Translations under genes and position numbers: made by a program
Origin: Lepisosteus oculatus
Lineage: Eukaryota > Chordata > Actinopteri > Semionotiformes > Lepisosteidae
NCBI RefSeq assembly: GCF_040954835.1
Contig: NC_090699.1
Location: forward strand, 14,563,817 to 14,627,816
Length of the DNA: 64,000 nt
Direction: 5' to 3'
Shown: in pieces, positions 28,603 through 55,002 of the stretch
How the letters are laid out: the number at the start of each line of letters is the position of its first letter
Numbering within the stretch: position 1 is the stretch's first letter
The notes under the pieces: model-generated
Database searches by the model: none
What the model saw: the letters and a program-made list of their open reading frames with translations, nothing else
Told to the model about the DNA's origin: nothing

Positions 28603-29135
28603 GTGGCACTGTAGCACAGTGGTTACCATTGCTGTTTGGGATTAATATCTGTGTGGAATTGGCATGTTTTCCTTATGTAGTTCAGGTGGGTAGCTGCGTC
28701 AGCATGCGTAGGCTGCAAAGGAACAAGTAATAGGTTTATTCCATGCTGAAAAAAAAGAAGAAAGAGAACACAACGTTTCGGCCGTGGAGCCTTCTTCAGG
28801 TGTGTCACCTTCTTCAGGTGTGACACACCTGAAGAAGGCTCACGGCCGAAACGTTGTGTGCTCTTTCTTCTTTTTTTTCAGCATGGAATAAACCTATTAC
28901 ATGTTTTCCTTATGTTTTGTGGGTTTCCTCCCACAGCCCAAAGACATACTGGTACGTTAAATAGCTTCTGGGAAACTTTGCTCTGTTCTGGTGCGAATGT
29001 GTGTGTGTCTGTGTGTTTGTGCCTTGTGAGGCATTGGTGTCCCATCCAGAGTGTATCCTGCCTTGAGCCCGGCTCTAGCTCCCCAGCGACCTTGAACTGG
29101 ATGAAGCGGTTGGAACGTGGATGGATGGTTATTTC
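28603..29135 (+). repeat. SINE family B member, split by a younger insertion
   Basis: The left part starts GGTGGCACTGTAGCACAGTG. The right part resumes at GTTTCCTCCCACAGCCCAAA and ends near GATGAAGCGGTTGG and GATGGATGG. It is interrupted at 28679-28899 by an inverted-repeat insertion. It sits in the last 5' UTR intron of copy 2. Confidence 0.7.
28679..28899 (+). mobile_element. Fold-back (inverted-repeat) retroposed insertion with 16-bp target duplication
   Basis: The ~220-bp insert is flanked by direct repeats of CATGTTTTCCTTATGT (28663-28678 and 28900-28915). Its two halves are inverted copies: TTTATTCCATGCTG...AACGTTTCGGCCGTG...GAAGAAGGTGTG-type sequence on the left mirrors CACACCTGAAGAAGGCT, CGGCCGAAACGTTGTG and CAGCATGGAATAAA on the right. 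Arms are about 75 bp around a very short spacer. A long target duplication with an inverted internal copy fits LINE-machinery insertion with inversion. The family is not named. Confidence 0.75.
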
Positions 29136-29378
29136 TCTTTCAGGTTCTGAATATCAGTTCCGTCCTAGCCTGCTGGAAAAACTGTTTTCCACTGAGGGTG
29201 CTGTTTTGCACTCTCACAATATCCTTACCTGCAGTGAAGCCGTGTAAAGCCACACGGAGCCTATAAGCTCTTTAACAGAGGCCGCAGAACACCAACTCAC
29301 AGGCTTGACACTGCTTAACACAGGCTCCCTGGGAAAGAGCATAGTAGTGATGCAGTGCTGTTTTCGCAGGTATAAGCC

Positions 29379-44427
<15,049 letters not shown>

Positions 44428-44540
44428 AGCTCTCAGAAGGACCTTTCTGAAAACCTCTAGTCTGCTGTGCTTTAGTCCCCCTCTGCTTTCTCTCTGCCCT
44501 TCCTCTAATTCTGTAGAATAAAACTGGTTTCAAAACGATC
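44428..44540 (+). terminator. 3' UTR and poly(A) signal of myosin copy 2
   Basis: AATAAA lies at 44517-44522, about 90 nt after the stop. The sequence is nearly the same as 17308-17420 of copy 1, including the GAAAACCTCTAGTCTGCTGT block. Confidence 0.85.
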
Positions 44541-44624
44541 AAGTGTGTTTAAGAACATGTATCTGTGTCATTGTACAGACACCCTAGCACTCTTCTGTAA
44601 AAAGTGAAGGTCTTCCCAGCAAGT

Positions 44625-44880
44625 ATGATCACATCACTTTATTGGCCCTGTGCGATCTCTTGCATCAGGAATGTGTCTTTTCACAGACCCCAGCTTGCTC
44701 TCCAGGAGACACACAGACAGGGGGAGAAGCTGGGGGTCAGAGCGCAGGGTCAGCCATTTATACAGCACCCCTGGAGCAGCTGGGGTGAAGGGCCTCGCTC
44801 AGGGGCCAAACAGAGTAGGATTCCTCTGCTGGCCCCAGGATCCGAACCAGCAACCTTCCAGCCACCAAGCCACCCCACTC
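44625..44880 (+). repeat. SINE-like repeat family A, copy 2
   Basis: CACTTTATTGGCCCTGTGC at the start, CCCCAGCTTGCTCTCC, AGCTGGGGGTCAGAGCGCAG and CCTTCCAGCCACC at the end. Same order of blocks as 21889 and 49546. It lies about 100 bp after the poly(A) signal of copy 2. Confidence 0.8.
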
Positions 44881-47036
44881 TCACCATCACCTGCCTCTTA
44901 CTACTGTACGTACAGGGACAAGGTGCAAGAATATATGCTGCACCAGAAAAACTGTGCTTGTAAAAAATCTCCAATTTCTAAATTTACAGTACCATCCAGT
45001 TAACGTCTGTGAATCATACGTTGTGTGTGAATGTCCCAGGAGCAATTGGATAGTTCATACATGCTTGATGGACTGTGAGCCCTCTGACTGCACTGCGCAT
45101 GTCAAAGCTGGACTGTCTGTGTTCTGCCAGGGCAGGTCTGTAGTCTGTGAAGGAACAGTAAAATACGTCTGATACAGAATTATCCTCAAAGAGGAGGGTC
45201 AGCCTGTCAATACCATTGAAGACAGACAAAAGTTTACAAAGGGTGATCACTCAAACAATTTAGAATATATCTATAGCCTAGAATGATTCAAATTCTTTAT
45301 GATGTTGTTAGGAAACAGGCGCACAATGGAAAACGGTGTACACTCTGTCAGTATAACAGAGTAAAACTGTATTTTTGATGATGGGGTTTACATGGTGCCT
45401 GTAGCAGGTATTGGAGGCAAAACATAAAACAACTGACCCTTCTAGACCATACCTCCCAACTGTACAGTACTGGGACTTTAGAATGACCCTCCAAATACAG
45501 CTACTTCAAATTCATTTAACATTGTAAAAGGGTTCACTGCTGGAACCTGCTTTACTTTTACACTCGGGAACATTACCGATCAGCACACATGGCTTTGATG
45601 GGAAAATACTTGCATTCAAATCTCAGAAACCTAGGAACATGCAATTTATCGGCATCTCATCACATGTGTTTAGATCTCGTCTCAAATTCAGTCTCCATCC
45701 ACTTTCAGGACATCCACAAATAAGAAATCAGTTAGCTGCTCTACCCTGATTTGTAGTGGCTAGGTATATCCGTTGTTTCAAATACTTCATAAGAAAGGGG
45801 TCATCTGTATATTTGGATAATACTGCAGCGTCTCCAAAATCTTTATTTCGATGCCAATCAATAGTGTATTTTGCAAAAAGTCACTGTTTACATTAATTTA
45901 AACCCCTTCCGTGGTGAGTCTGTGATTTTATACTTATTTAGTCTTCAGACAGTCTCATGCGTATCAGTTTTCTGTAACTCAATGTTTCTGGGATATGTGC
46001 ACAAACTAAAATGTGATCCGTAGAGCTGAAACTGTAACACCCCGTGGCAGGGGATAAACACACAGCTCTGAAACCACAGCCACGATCAGGGATGACTTGA
46101 TCCAGAGCGTTGCTGCCACATTCACAGCCTGGCAGGTAGCTCGAAAGTCGTTTGAGTGGACACACAGCTGAACCACACCCAGTTCACCGAACTGACCAGG
46201 ACAGAGGCGCTCCGTGTGCTCTTCGTTACACTGCTGCACACACTGCCAGTGTTTTGTAAACTACAAGAGTAAGCGGCTCACAGCAAACATCTCTTGAACA
46301 GGAAACCCAGCTTTATCGAAAACACTATCTTCCAAATCCTCAAAAAAAGATATGTTTTCTGAAACGCACTTAGGTCTCAGTTTGGTCTTACACTTCAGCT
46401 CGGCCTCAGATGTGCAATTCTCCCGAAGTGTGTGAAGCCCGTGGAGGCGACAGGGCTGGGAGACGGGCACACAAGCACAGTAAGGGCCCCCGTACTGTGC
46501 GAATTCGGGGCCCCCCTGCCAGCCCAGAGCGGTGGTATGCACTCCTGCCACACAGGCAAGGAGAGCGGGGAACAGCCCAGTGGACTCCACTGCCCTATCC
46601 CCCATTCAACAGCTGGCTTTATCCGTGCAGATCGAGATTACACTGCCGTCCAGGGAGGGCCAAAAATAAAGGCACTTCAAGGGGTGAAGAGAGCATGGCG
46701 TGTGTCGCGAAGGATTCGCTACTCACAGGCGCTTACCCGGAGCCTGGAAAAGCTCTTCTTAATGAGCGCATTCCTGACCGCTGGCGGGAAAGAGGTGCTG
46801 GCCCCGCGGCTGGTCGGAGAGGCCCTGGATGTGTTCACTGAGTCGGGAGAGGAGACGAGGAGAAGTCCCTCCGTGATCCTGTGATAATCGCACTGCGCTT
46901 CCTCTTCCCAGCACACTCCCTCTCTGATCCCCCCCCGCCAGCCCTCCGTCACTCCGGGAAAGAGCGATTTCTACCGTACCTGCGCAGTACTTCCAGATTG
47001 CAGATGGGTTACAGTGTTTAGAACGTATATTTTTAC

Positions 47037-47240
47037 GGGTGGCAGGGTGGCGCAGTGGTTAGTGCTACTGCCTTGCAGCACTGGGGCCCTGGGTTTGCAT
47101 GCTCTCCCTGTGTTTGCATGGGTTTCCTCCCACAGCCCAAAGACATGCTGGTGGGTTCATTGCCCTCTGTCCAGGGGGTACCCTGCTTTGTACTCAGTGG
47201 CCCTGCATTGGATAAAGCAGTTAGAAAATGATGAATAAAA
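47037..47240 (+). repeat. tRNA-type SINE family B, short copy
   Basis: It starts GGTGGCAGGGTGGCGCAGTG, contains GTTTCCTCCCACAGCCCAAA, and ends GGATAAAGCAGTTAGAAAAT then AATAAAAAG. A middle portion is missing compared with 22216-22568. Confidence 0.75.
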
Positions 47241-47957
47241 AGAATGATGTATGTGATTTTTGTCCTTTTCTGGGTGTGGTATTTCTTGTCTCTGTTTCCG
47301 CTCGAAATAAGCAGGAAAAAAAATCAGAATAAGATGAAGATAATAAAATGAGCCACATGCTGTACGTTTCTGACATCAGTGGGGACACAACGGGTTGCAT
47401 GCTGGTTTTTAGGGATTCTTAGACACTCAGTCGAAATGTCTCAGAGGCCAGGCAGACACGTTCTGCTTTCCCTCTGCCACCTGCACACATCACGTGAAGA
47501 TCTCGTCTTCGCTCTGTAGGGCGGATCTTTGGTCTTTGCCCTCTGACACCCCGCCTGCACTGTTTCAGGGCATGTTAATGGAAAGGCACGCCCAACATTC
47601 AAGATCCGCGGATCTGGAATAGATTTTATTGCCGATGCGTGTCCAGACGCGCTTCACGCCTGTCAAGCCTGCCGACCGCGTGCCCCCGGCGGACACCACC
47701 CCCGGTCAGAGGAGGGCCTGTGGCTCACGTGCTCTCGAGGCCCGGGCCTCAGCCTGCTTCTAATACAGGAGCCTGCACCTGTCCTTACTCAGGTCAGCTC
47801 AAGAGGCCTTTCAGAGGAAGAGTCATTTGTTGGCTCCATTTCCATTACTACCAATGCAGTGTCACTAATGACCTTGCAGCAGAGCTAGTTTGGATACGGT
47901 CACGTCAGCGCCCTCCCTGCGCGTAGCAGGGTCCTCAGCTGCCTGGGCTGGGGGGGG

Positions 47958-48032
47958 TCTCCTTTAGCTCATGCGGCTGGTTCCCTGTTGCGTTACGCCG
48001 GAGACCCGGGTTCGCCCCCCAGGCGTTACAGG
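47958..48032 (+). repeat. tRNA-like SINE head (possible)
   Basis: CCTTTAGCTCATGCGGCTGG resembles a polymerase III A box and CCCGGGTTCGCCCCCCAGG a B box, spaced as in a tRNA-derived SINE. It does not fold into a convincing functional tRNA. No tail or second copy was identified. Confidence 0.3.
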
Positions 48033-49545
48033 ACAGAACGGGTGGCGGAGGGAACGAGCCCCCGCGGAACCGCGACGGTCACATTGTCTCACATCCTGTC
48101 ACTGATCTGCGGTGTCATCTAATCTCCCGTGCACTTACTGTCACGTCCCCACTCGGGGATTGAGCGTGAATTAACACCCAGGCAAAGTCAAGGGTCTCAG
48201 CTTCCAGCGGAAACCACATGCGAGCTGGTTTCATCTCTGACCTTTCCCCTCGTCTCTTTGTAGCTCCTGCCCTCGAGCACGCGCGCTGTGTGGAAGGCCC
48301 GGCGTTGGAAGTGTGATGCAGCACCGCTGAAGGCGCTGTGCGACTCTCTTGGAATCTGTGCGTTCGACTCTTTGCACATCTAACGTAAACTTCTGTTTGC
48401 AGGACTCACCTGCTGCTGCTAATCCACAACGTGAGCTGTCTGCCGGGTCCAGGGAGACGGGAATTTCACAGAGTTATATTTGTCCTGGAGGACAATGCAA
48501 AGAAAACAGCAGAGCTGGGGGTAAGGAGGTTGCAGTATGGGAAGGGGGGGCAGATTCTAACAGATGTCACATGACAGCACCATGTGCTTGGAGTGGCTCA
48601 AAACTAGTTTGTGTCCTTGTCTCATACTTGCTGTGCTTTACACAGATTCTTAGGTTTCTTGTGACATAAAATCACAACTATGTAACTTGCTTGCTCTTGA
48701 AAATAAAACTAGATACCTGTGGGGTACGTGCAGAGGTGTGTGTCTTGTCCAGTCCCAGTGGGACAAGACTGCAGAGGGACGTGCTGATCTGATGCTTTTA
48801 GTCAAAGCGAGTTACGTTTGCCCAGCTGGGCTTAAAGACTGAGTGAAGGCCCTTGCCACAGGGCACAACAGAGCACCCCAACTAAGGTATGAGCCCACAG
48901 ATTAGGGGTTTCCAGTTACCAGTCCAGAACTGCCTCTGTACTGGCAGCAAGCATAGCTGAAACTGTTTGAAGACAAGCCGAGTGTTGTGTGTTTATAATA
49001 GGAGTTTGGGAGGGAGGTTACATCCTAATCTTGCACTCTCCCACTCGCCTACATACAGATCTTTACTTCCCTTCATGTAGCTCTCTCACATGAGAGACAG
49101 ACTGCTCTGTCATGTGGCTAAAAAGAAAAAAAGAACAATTGGAGTATTGGAGTTTTTAGGGGGGTCTTTCATGGGATTTGGGTAGCCTGTCCACACGCCT
49201 AGACTGTCATTCCCTCACCTAGGTGAGTTACACTGAATATCTTTTTATCAAGAGACTATCTCGTCCCTCTGCTGCCGTTGTTAGGATCTGAAATAGACCG
49301 TGCCTGGAATTCTCTCAGAGAAGACCATTTACCTTGTACCAGATCTGAGGAACAGTAGTGCAGCGCACAGCTGCCGAGAGAGCAATGCATGCTCCAAAAA
49401 AAAGAAAGAGGACACTCCAGATTATGGAACTCGCTTTGGTTTGCTGCAAGTGTAAACTGAAATCAGGAAATGAAAGCTTTGCACTGACTATCCTGTGTTT
49501 TAAGATTGGTTGTTTTTGCTGCCCTCATTGCCTTACATAACACAA

Positions 49546-49810
49546 CATAATTTATTGGCCCTATACAATTTCTTGCATTAGAAATTCATCTTTTCACAAA
49601 CCCCAGCTTGCTCTCCATGAGACACACAGACAGGGAGAGAAGCTGGGGGTCAGAGCGCAGGGTCAGCCATTTATACAGCACCCCTGGAGCAGCTGGGGTG
49701 AAGGGCCTCACTCAGGGGCCCAACGGAGTAGGATTCTTCTGCCAGCTGCGGGATTCGAACCTGCAACCTTCCAGTCACAGACGCAGATCCTGAGCCACAG
49801 AGCCACCGCT
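49546..49810 (+). repeat. SINE-like repeat family A, copy 3
   Basis: TTTATTGGCCCTATACAATT start, CTTGCTCTCCATGAGACACA, AGCTGGGGGTCAGAGCGCAG, and CCTTCCAGTCACAGACGCAG with GATCCTGAGCCACAGAGCC at the end. This is the most complete member in the window. Confidence 0.85.
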
Positions 49811-50107
49811 CCGCATTACCATTAGCATTAGCGCTGCGCATTTAACAATTGCCTCATACAGCATCGTCGGCCCTGGTCAAGAGGGGTGATCGGTTAGGGA
49901 GCAGGCATGAGCCAAAGCAAGAAACTAAGGCCCATCCTGTCTCCGGTGGCCTGCGCTCTGTCCTTCACTCCATCGCTCTTATTTTCGCTGCCTCCTGCTT
50001 CTCACTGAAGGCCGTCCAGCCTGCTCCTTGCCCCCCCCGGCAGGCATGATATTCCTGCCAACGCCAAGCGTGGAGAAATTCGACTGCGCTGCGCCAGGAA
50101 GGAGGGA

Positions 50108-50275
50108 AGTGATGAAGCCAGTTCAGAGACGGGGTAAAGGCCAGGGGGAAATTTGGCCAGGACGCTGGGGTAACACCCCTACTGTTTTCAAGAAATATCC
50201 TGGGATTTTTTAATGACCACAGAAAGTAAGGAGCTCCATTTTACATCTCATCTGAAGGACTTTTCCATTGCATAC
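50108..50275 (+). repeat. Repeat family D fragment next to a LINE
   Basis: GTGATGAAGCCAGTTCAGAG, AAATTTGGCCAGGACGC, CACCCCTACTGTTTTCAAGA, and TTTTACATCTCATCTGAAGG match the middle of the longer member at 62634-63205. It abuts the LINE remnant that follows. Confidence 0.75.
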
Positions 50276-50329
50276 TGTTCCTCAAAAGAGCACTTGGAGA
50301 CCCTGGGCTGTACAGGAAAGCCAGCTGTG

Positions 50330-51800
50330 ACCTGGAGCGGGCCGTCACACATGCGAAAAGGGACTACAGAGACAGGCTTGAATCACAATGTGGGGGCATT
50401 AACACAGCGTGCCTCTGGAATGTCCTGAGGGCTATCGCTAATTATAAAGGACAAATGGGTGTTAAAACAACAGCTGCTGACCAACTAAACAACTTCTATG
50501 CGAGGTTTGAAGCTCACAACACGGCCCCTTCACACAAAACGCTCAGTGAGCCTGGGGAGTTTGTGCTGCAGCTGTCTGAACAGGAGGTACGGAGAGCTTT
50601 CGGAAAGGTGAAGCCACGCAAGGCTGCCGGCCCTGATGGCCTCCCCTCCTGCGTTTTAAGGGCACGCGGAGCACAGCTGGCCCCCGTCTTCACTGTAATA
50701 TCTAACATGTCACTATCCCTGTCTACTGTCCCACTGTGTTTCAAGAGAACTACTATCGTGCCACAGCTTAAAGCAACCAAGGTGTCATGTCTGAATGCCT
50801 GCCTCACCTCAGTAGTCACGACGTGCCTGAAGAAACTGGTGATGGGACACATCAACAGTATTGTCCCGGACTCCCTGGACCCCCTGCAGTTTGCTTGTAG
50901 GAATAACAGGTCAGTGGACGATGCTGTCTCACTGGCCCTTCACACCAGTCTTGACCACCTGGACAAGAGGAGCACCTGTGCCAGAATGTTATTTATTGAC
51001 GTAGAGCTCAGCCTTCAACACAATTGTGCCAGGTAGGCTGGTGATCAAACAAAAGAGATTATAGTGGACTTCAGGAAGCACGGAGGACGTCACACACCCA
51101 TCCTCATTCACAGGGCTCCTGTTGAAACTGTCAGCACCCTCAGGTTCCACGGCCTCCAGATCTCGTGAGAGGCTGAGCTGGCCAGAGAACACTGCTGCCA
51201 TCCTCACTAAAGCCCACCAGCGCCTTCACTTCCTGGGACAGTTAAGGAAGTGGGGGATGAGCACGACAACACTCACCAATTGTTACCGTAATCCGGTTGA
51301 GAGTGTCCTGCCCAGTGGTGTTACGGTGTGGTATGGTGGAGCCACAGTACAGGACAGAACAGCCATACAGAGGGTTGTGAGGTCTGCCCAGAAAATCACT
51401 GGGACCGAGCTACCCTCCATCGACCAGATAGATCTCGACCGCTGACACATCCGGGCGCGATTTATACTTCGGGACCCAATTCACCCGGGCCACGATCTGT
51501 TTTCACCCCTGGGTTCTGGTAGGAGGTATCACAGTATCAGAACACTGACAAATAGATTCAGAAACAGTTTCTTCCCCCAAGCAGCCCGCATCTTAAACAG
51601 CTCATATTAGCACCTGCACTTTAAGGTACTGCACTGTTTGCACTGTCCTGTCTTGGCTGTATTATAATGTCTATTGGCTACATTTATTGTCCATGTCTGT
51701 TTGTCATTTGAGCCTATTTTTTTTTTCTCTACTGTTACTGGCTACAGCTCAACGAGTAAGCATTCCAATACACAATGTATATGGCAAATAAAGAAATCTT
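50330..51800 (+). mobile_element. Dead, internally deleted LINE (CR1/L2 superfamily, Rex1/Babar-like)
   Basis: Reverse-transcriptase part of a non-LTR retrotransposon. The main frame (50455-51036) shows RKAAGPDGLPSCVLRA, the SLSLSTVPLCFKRTTIVP block, SLDPLQFACRNNRSVDDAVS and ARMLFID. At about 51030-51050 it jumps to the later segment (IVDFRKHGG), so the part that should carry the catalytic [FY]ADD box is missing. The C-terminal part continues with breaks (RLHFLGQLRKWG, VWYGGATVQDRTAIQRVVRS), then GSGRRYHSIRTLTNRF...NSFFPQA. The 3' end near 51770-51800 is CAAATAAAGAAATCTTATG. Not capable of retrotransposition. The clade name is from remembered protein patterns. Confidence 0.85.
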
Positions 51801-53480
51801 ATGTCTCTATTATTTAAGTGCCAAGATTCATCATCACAGCCAGGAAGATCTATACATTTTTTGTAGCGGGGCTACATTGACATGGTATTAAACAGTCGAC
51901 ACAGGTAAGTTCATTTGAGACGATTAATATTTGTCATGAACAAAGGTGATGAAGATGGTGACGATGTCAGCGAGTGAGGCCCCAGGACTTGATCCCTACA
52001 GTGTCATGCAGTCCGGGTGGCATTAGTCACTACGAGTGATCTGCGGCGACTAGACACGCCTTCTTGTGCTGCCTCATCTTTATCCCTGTCCAGCTCTAAG
52101 AAGCCTAGTACAGATCACACAGGCCTTTCTGCTCTCTGTGGTAGTGGAATAAGAGACTGCAGCCTGAAAGCAAAGGCTGGATCAGGACCAGATGCCATTC
52201 GAGAGCACTCTTCTAAGCAGGACAGGCACTGTTTTTTCTTCCACACAGTCCTCCCACCCTCATGAATGTTGAAAAGACAGTATATTGAGACAGCAGACAT
52301 TTACTCGAGATTTTCCCTGAGCAGTATAGCATAGCATTGTTACACAAGAGCAGGTTATCAAAGAGTGGGGCTTCCCATCAGACCCTCCCGCCCCTTCTGG
52401 AAAGGAAGACCAGGGGGCGTCCTCGAACGCGTTGACTCGCTCTTAGCTGATCCGCTTGACTGGGGCAGGGGCCCGGAAGTGCCCCGTCACCTTTAACTCA
52501 GACCAAAGCAATCGCTCTCAAACCACAAAACCAGATTTCTTAGAACGTCGACAGAGGAGATGGGATAAAAAGAAAACACACAGAAACGGGAGAGGAGTGA
52601 AGGCAGGAGGAGAGAGGAGTGAGAAGCGCAAGAGAACAACTCCGTCCACAAACCGGGAAACCCGAGCCCATTCAGGTAATCCGAGCACAAAAAAGACTGG
52701 ACTCCAGGCCTCCAGTTTTTTTTTTTTTACAAAAAAGTGTTACTTGTTTCCTGTCTGCAGTATCCAGTCTTTTAGCTAAAAGACAAACCTCTGTTTTTAG
52801 CGGTGCGTCGTGTTGGATAGGCAGTCGATCCATTTTCTTGAGGATGTTTCAGAGGACCTCTTCCCTCCTGCCCCTTTACTGCCACCTGTCCCCGTCGCCA
52901 GCTGTAGTGCAGTTTGCTCCGGTCCTCACAGATGTGTACATAATAACAGTGAGCACTGTGGTGTAGTTGTAACCTATTGTACATGTGCTTTCTGAGGTTT
53001 GCACCCTACTTATGACTCCATTGCCATGCTGTGCTGGAGAAACGAAGAAAACGGGCTGATTGAGAGCGTTCCCCGAAGACAGGGGCTGCGTTAAGCGTGA
53101 ACTTTTATTGCATGGGAAGCTAGCGCTTGTATCCAGTACTCGACAGTTCTCCTGCCTAGTTGAAAAAGAAGATGCAGCTCGTCTATTAGAAGGAATAGAA
53201 TAATCCTGCGCTATAAAACGACAGCAATTATTACTATAAGGAGGTTGGCCTGTTCACTACACACAACCGAGGCCGGGAGCTTCTCCGTGTTTACTGCCCA
53301 GCATGCAGCGTACATCAGAGTGCGGAACACCCGCACGCGTCGATAAATTACAGCTGGAGCCAGAGACCACAGCGATGCGAAGTCCAGAACGAACGTACCG
53401 AGAGCAGCACCCGCCCAGCTGCGCAGACACCTCCGACACCCACCCCCCCCCCCAACACTCATCGCAACAGCAGACGCACA
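51801..53480. other. Intergenic DNA before the pabpn1 3' end; nothing recognised
   Basis: Mixed composition. Short frames at 52017, 52456 and 53211 have no recognisable similarity. A (T)n run at 52719 and a (C)n run near 53443 are the only clear simple sequences. Confidence 0.5.
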
Positions 53481-53509
53481 CCACGGCTCATTTTTAAACA
53501 ACGCCTTTT

Positions 53510-55002
53510 TTTATTATTCTTTTTTTCTCCCCTAATTACAGATGCTCATTTTTTTTGAGGGTTAAAAATCAAAAAACAAAACAAAAAAAAACAAAACAAA
53601 AAATTAAAAATTGCAAAACAGGTCTTTTTCACTGGTTGTTTTTTTTTTGTCCTCGACACCCCAGTACCTCTCCGGCGCTCCCTCCCTCCCTCCCTCCCCG
53701 CCCCACACGTAACGCTGCCCCTCCCCAGTTTAAATACTGATCTCAGCCTGCCCACCCACTCCTCAGAGCCCAGTGTTTCCAATGGGGGCTGACGAGCGGT
53801 GCAGCGGCCCTGTGGTGACCCCTCTCTCCGCGCCTGCCTGTCTCTCTCTCCTATTAAAACAGCAGCTGCTATCTGGCTTGCTCTCTCTATATAAACACAT
53901 GTGTGCGTGCGCGGCGCTCGGGGGCGGGGCTCAGCGCTTGTTGTTATAGTACAGCCCCCCCGGCGCGGCCCGGTGGTCACCCTGCCCCCCTCCCCCACCT
54001 CCCCACACGGAGAGGATGGGGTGAGTGTGGAGGGCGGGAGCGGAGAGAGAGAGAGACGCTGCCGACACTGTAGGAGGCGCCGCAGCCACGGGGGGAGGAG
54101 GGGTGGTCAGCCTCCACTGGTCCTGAAACCTGCAACGACAAGAAGTGGTCTAATATACAAGGGAGAGGGGGGGAGAGAGAGAACACACAGAAACAGGGAG
54201 GGCCCCACACAGCAGAGGAGGAGGAGGACAGCAGAGAGAGGGAGAGAGAGCAGATGAAGGCAGCGGGCCTGGCCTCTGCCCCGGAGCCCCAGGGTGAACC
54301 ATCCGCAGACAGGCCAAGACAGAGGGACACTACGGGCCCGAGGGGCTACGAGGCACTGCCTGTCCTGTCTACCGCCCCAGAGCAGCGCCCGCTCGGGACT
54401 CGGGGCAGGAATGAGACACACGGGGGAGGGAGATGACAGCAGCGACACAGAGGCGATGGCAACCAGTCGTCCACACACACAGAGAGAGAGGGTAATATAA
54501 AAGACTCCCAGCCAGCAGCCTCAGGAAAACCACAAAACAAAACAGCTCTTCGCTACACAGATCCACAGAAACATTAAAAATAAAGAGATTCCTTTTTTTT
54601 TTGTCACGGGTGTTAACGGCGGCTGTGCCCGAGTCACAGCCAGAGAGCGAGGCCAGGCTTCAGACTGTCATCTTCCCAAATCCTCTCACAACAGCTCCCC
54701 CAGCAATACCTTACCAGCGCCGCCACGTAACTCCGCACACTCTCACGCACACACCCCGACAGCGCGGGGGCACAATCGCACACGCGGGAGGCGCCCCCGG
54801 GCCTGTCTGTCTGTCCAGGGGGTACGCAGGAAGATTTTTTTTTCTTTTGTCTTTTTTTTTCTTTTTTCTTCTGTTTTTCTTCCTCCGTGTTTTTGTGTTT
54901 TTTTATTTTTTCTTTCTCTCTTTTTTTGGGGGGCGGGGTGGGTGTTGGTTTGTGGGGTTCTAGGTGGCGGGGGGTGGGTGGGTGGAGGGGGGTCAGGGGT
55001 AA
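53510..55002 (-). terminator. pabpn1 3' UTR with candidate poly(A) signal
   Basis: Read on the minus strand, the sequence after the TAA (55003-55005) runs about 1.5 kb to an AATAAA at 53510-53515 (TTTATT on the plus strand). A purine/pyrimidine-biased, GC-rich stretch at 53650-54500 lies inside. The end point is a candidate only: another AATAAA on this strand occurs in the A-rich tract near 54900, and I cannot tell which is used. Confidence 0.5.
54826..54936 (-). promoter_or_regulatory. A-rich tract in the pabpn1 3' UTR (candidate autoregulatory element)
   Basis: In the transcript this ~110-nt segment is a series of A runs of five to nine broken by single G or C residues. It begins about 70 nt after the stop codon and 100 nt after the last 3' splice site. 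In mammals PABPN1 is reported to bind an A-rich region of its own 3' UTR and favour retention of the terminal intron, lowering its own mRNA. The position and composition here fit that element. The match is by composition, not by alignment. Confidence 0.55.

Larger units (their letters stand above)
44881..50100. other. Intergenic DNA downstream of the myosins; no gene established
   Basis: Apart from the repeats listed separately, no gene can be supported. On the minus strand between 46605 and 45938, neighbouring open frames encode cysteine-containing peptides; the first (46605-46261) has a hydrophobic, signal-like start (GLFPALLACVAGV). I recognise no family and see no convincing splice pair. 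A CpG-richer stretch at 46400-46980 carries open frames on both strands. The genes that lie between MYH6 and PABPN1 in mammals (by memory CMTM5, IL25, EFS, SLC22A17) were not recognised. Confidence 0.5.

Noticed and set aside
46410..46952. Overlapping frames of 77-150 codons on both strands in GC-rich DNA
   Set aside because: No family resemblance, no splice partners, and frames on both strands are open at once, as expected of GC-rich sequence.
47958..48032. A tRNA gene
   Set aside because: A- and B-box-like motifs are present, but I could not form a full cloverleaf with paired acceptor and anticodon stems. A SINE head is more likely.
53546..54963. Open frames of 60-150 codons on both strands
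   Set aside because: Low-complexity purine/pyrimidine-rich sequence in the pabpn1 3' UTR. No recognisable domains.
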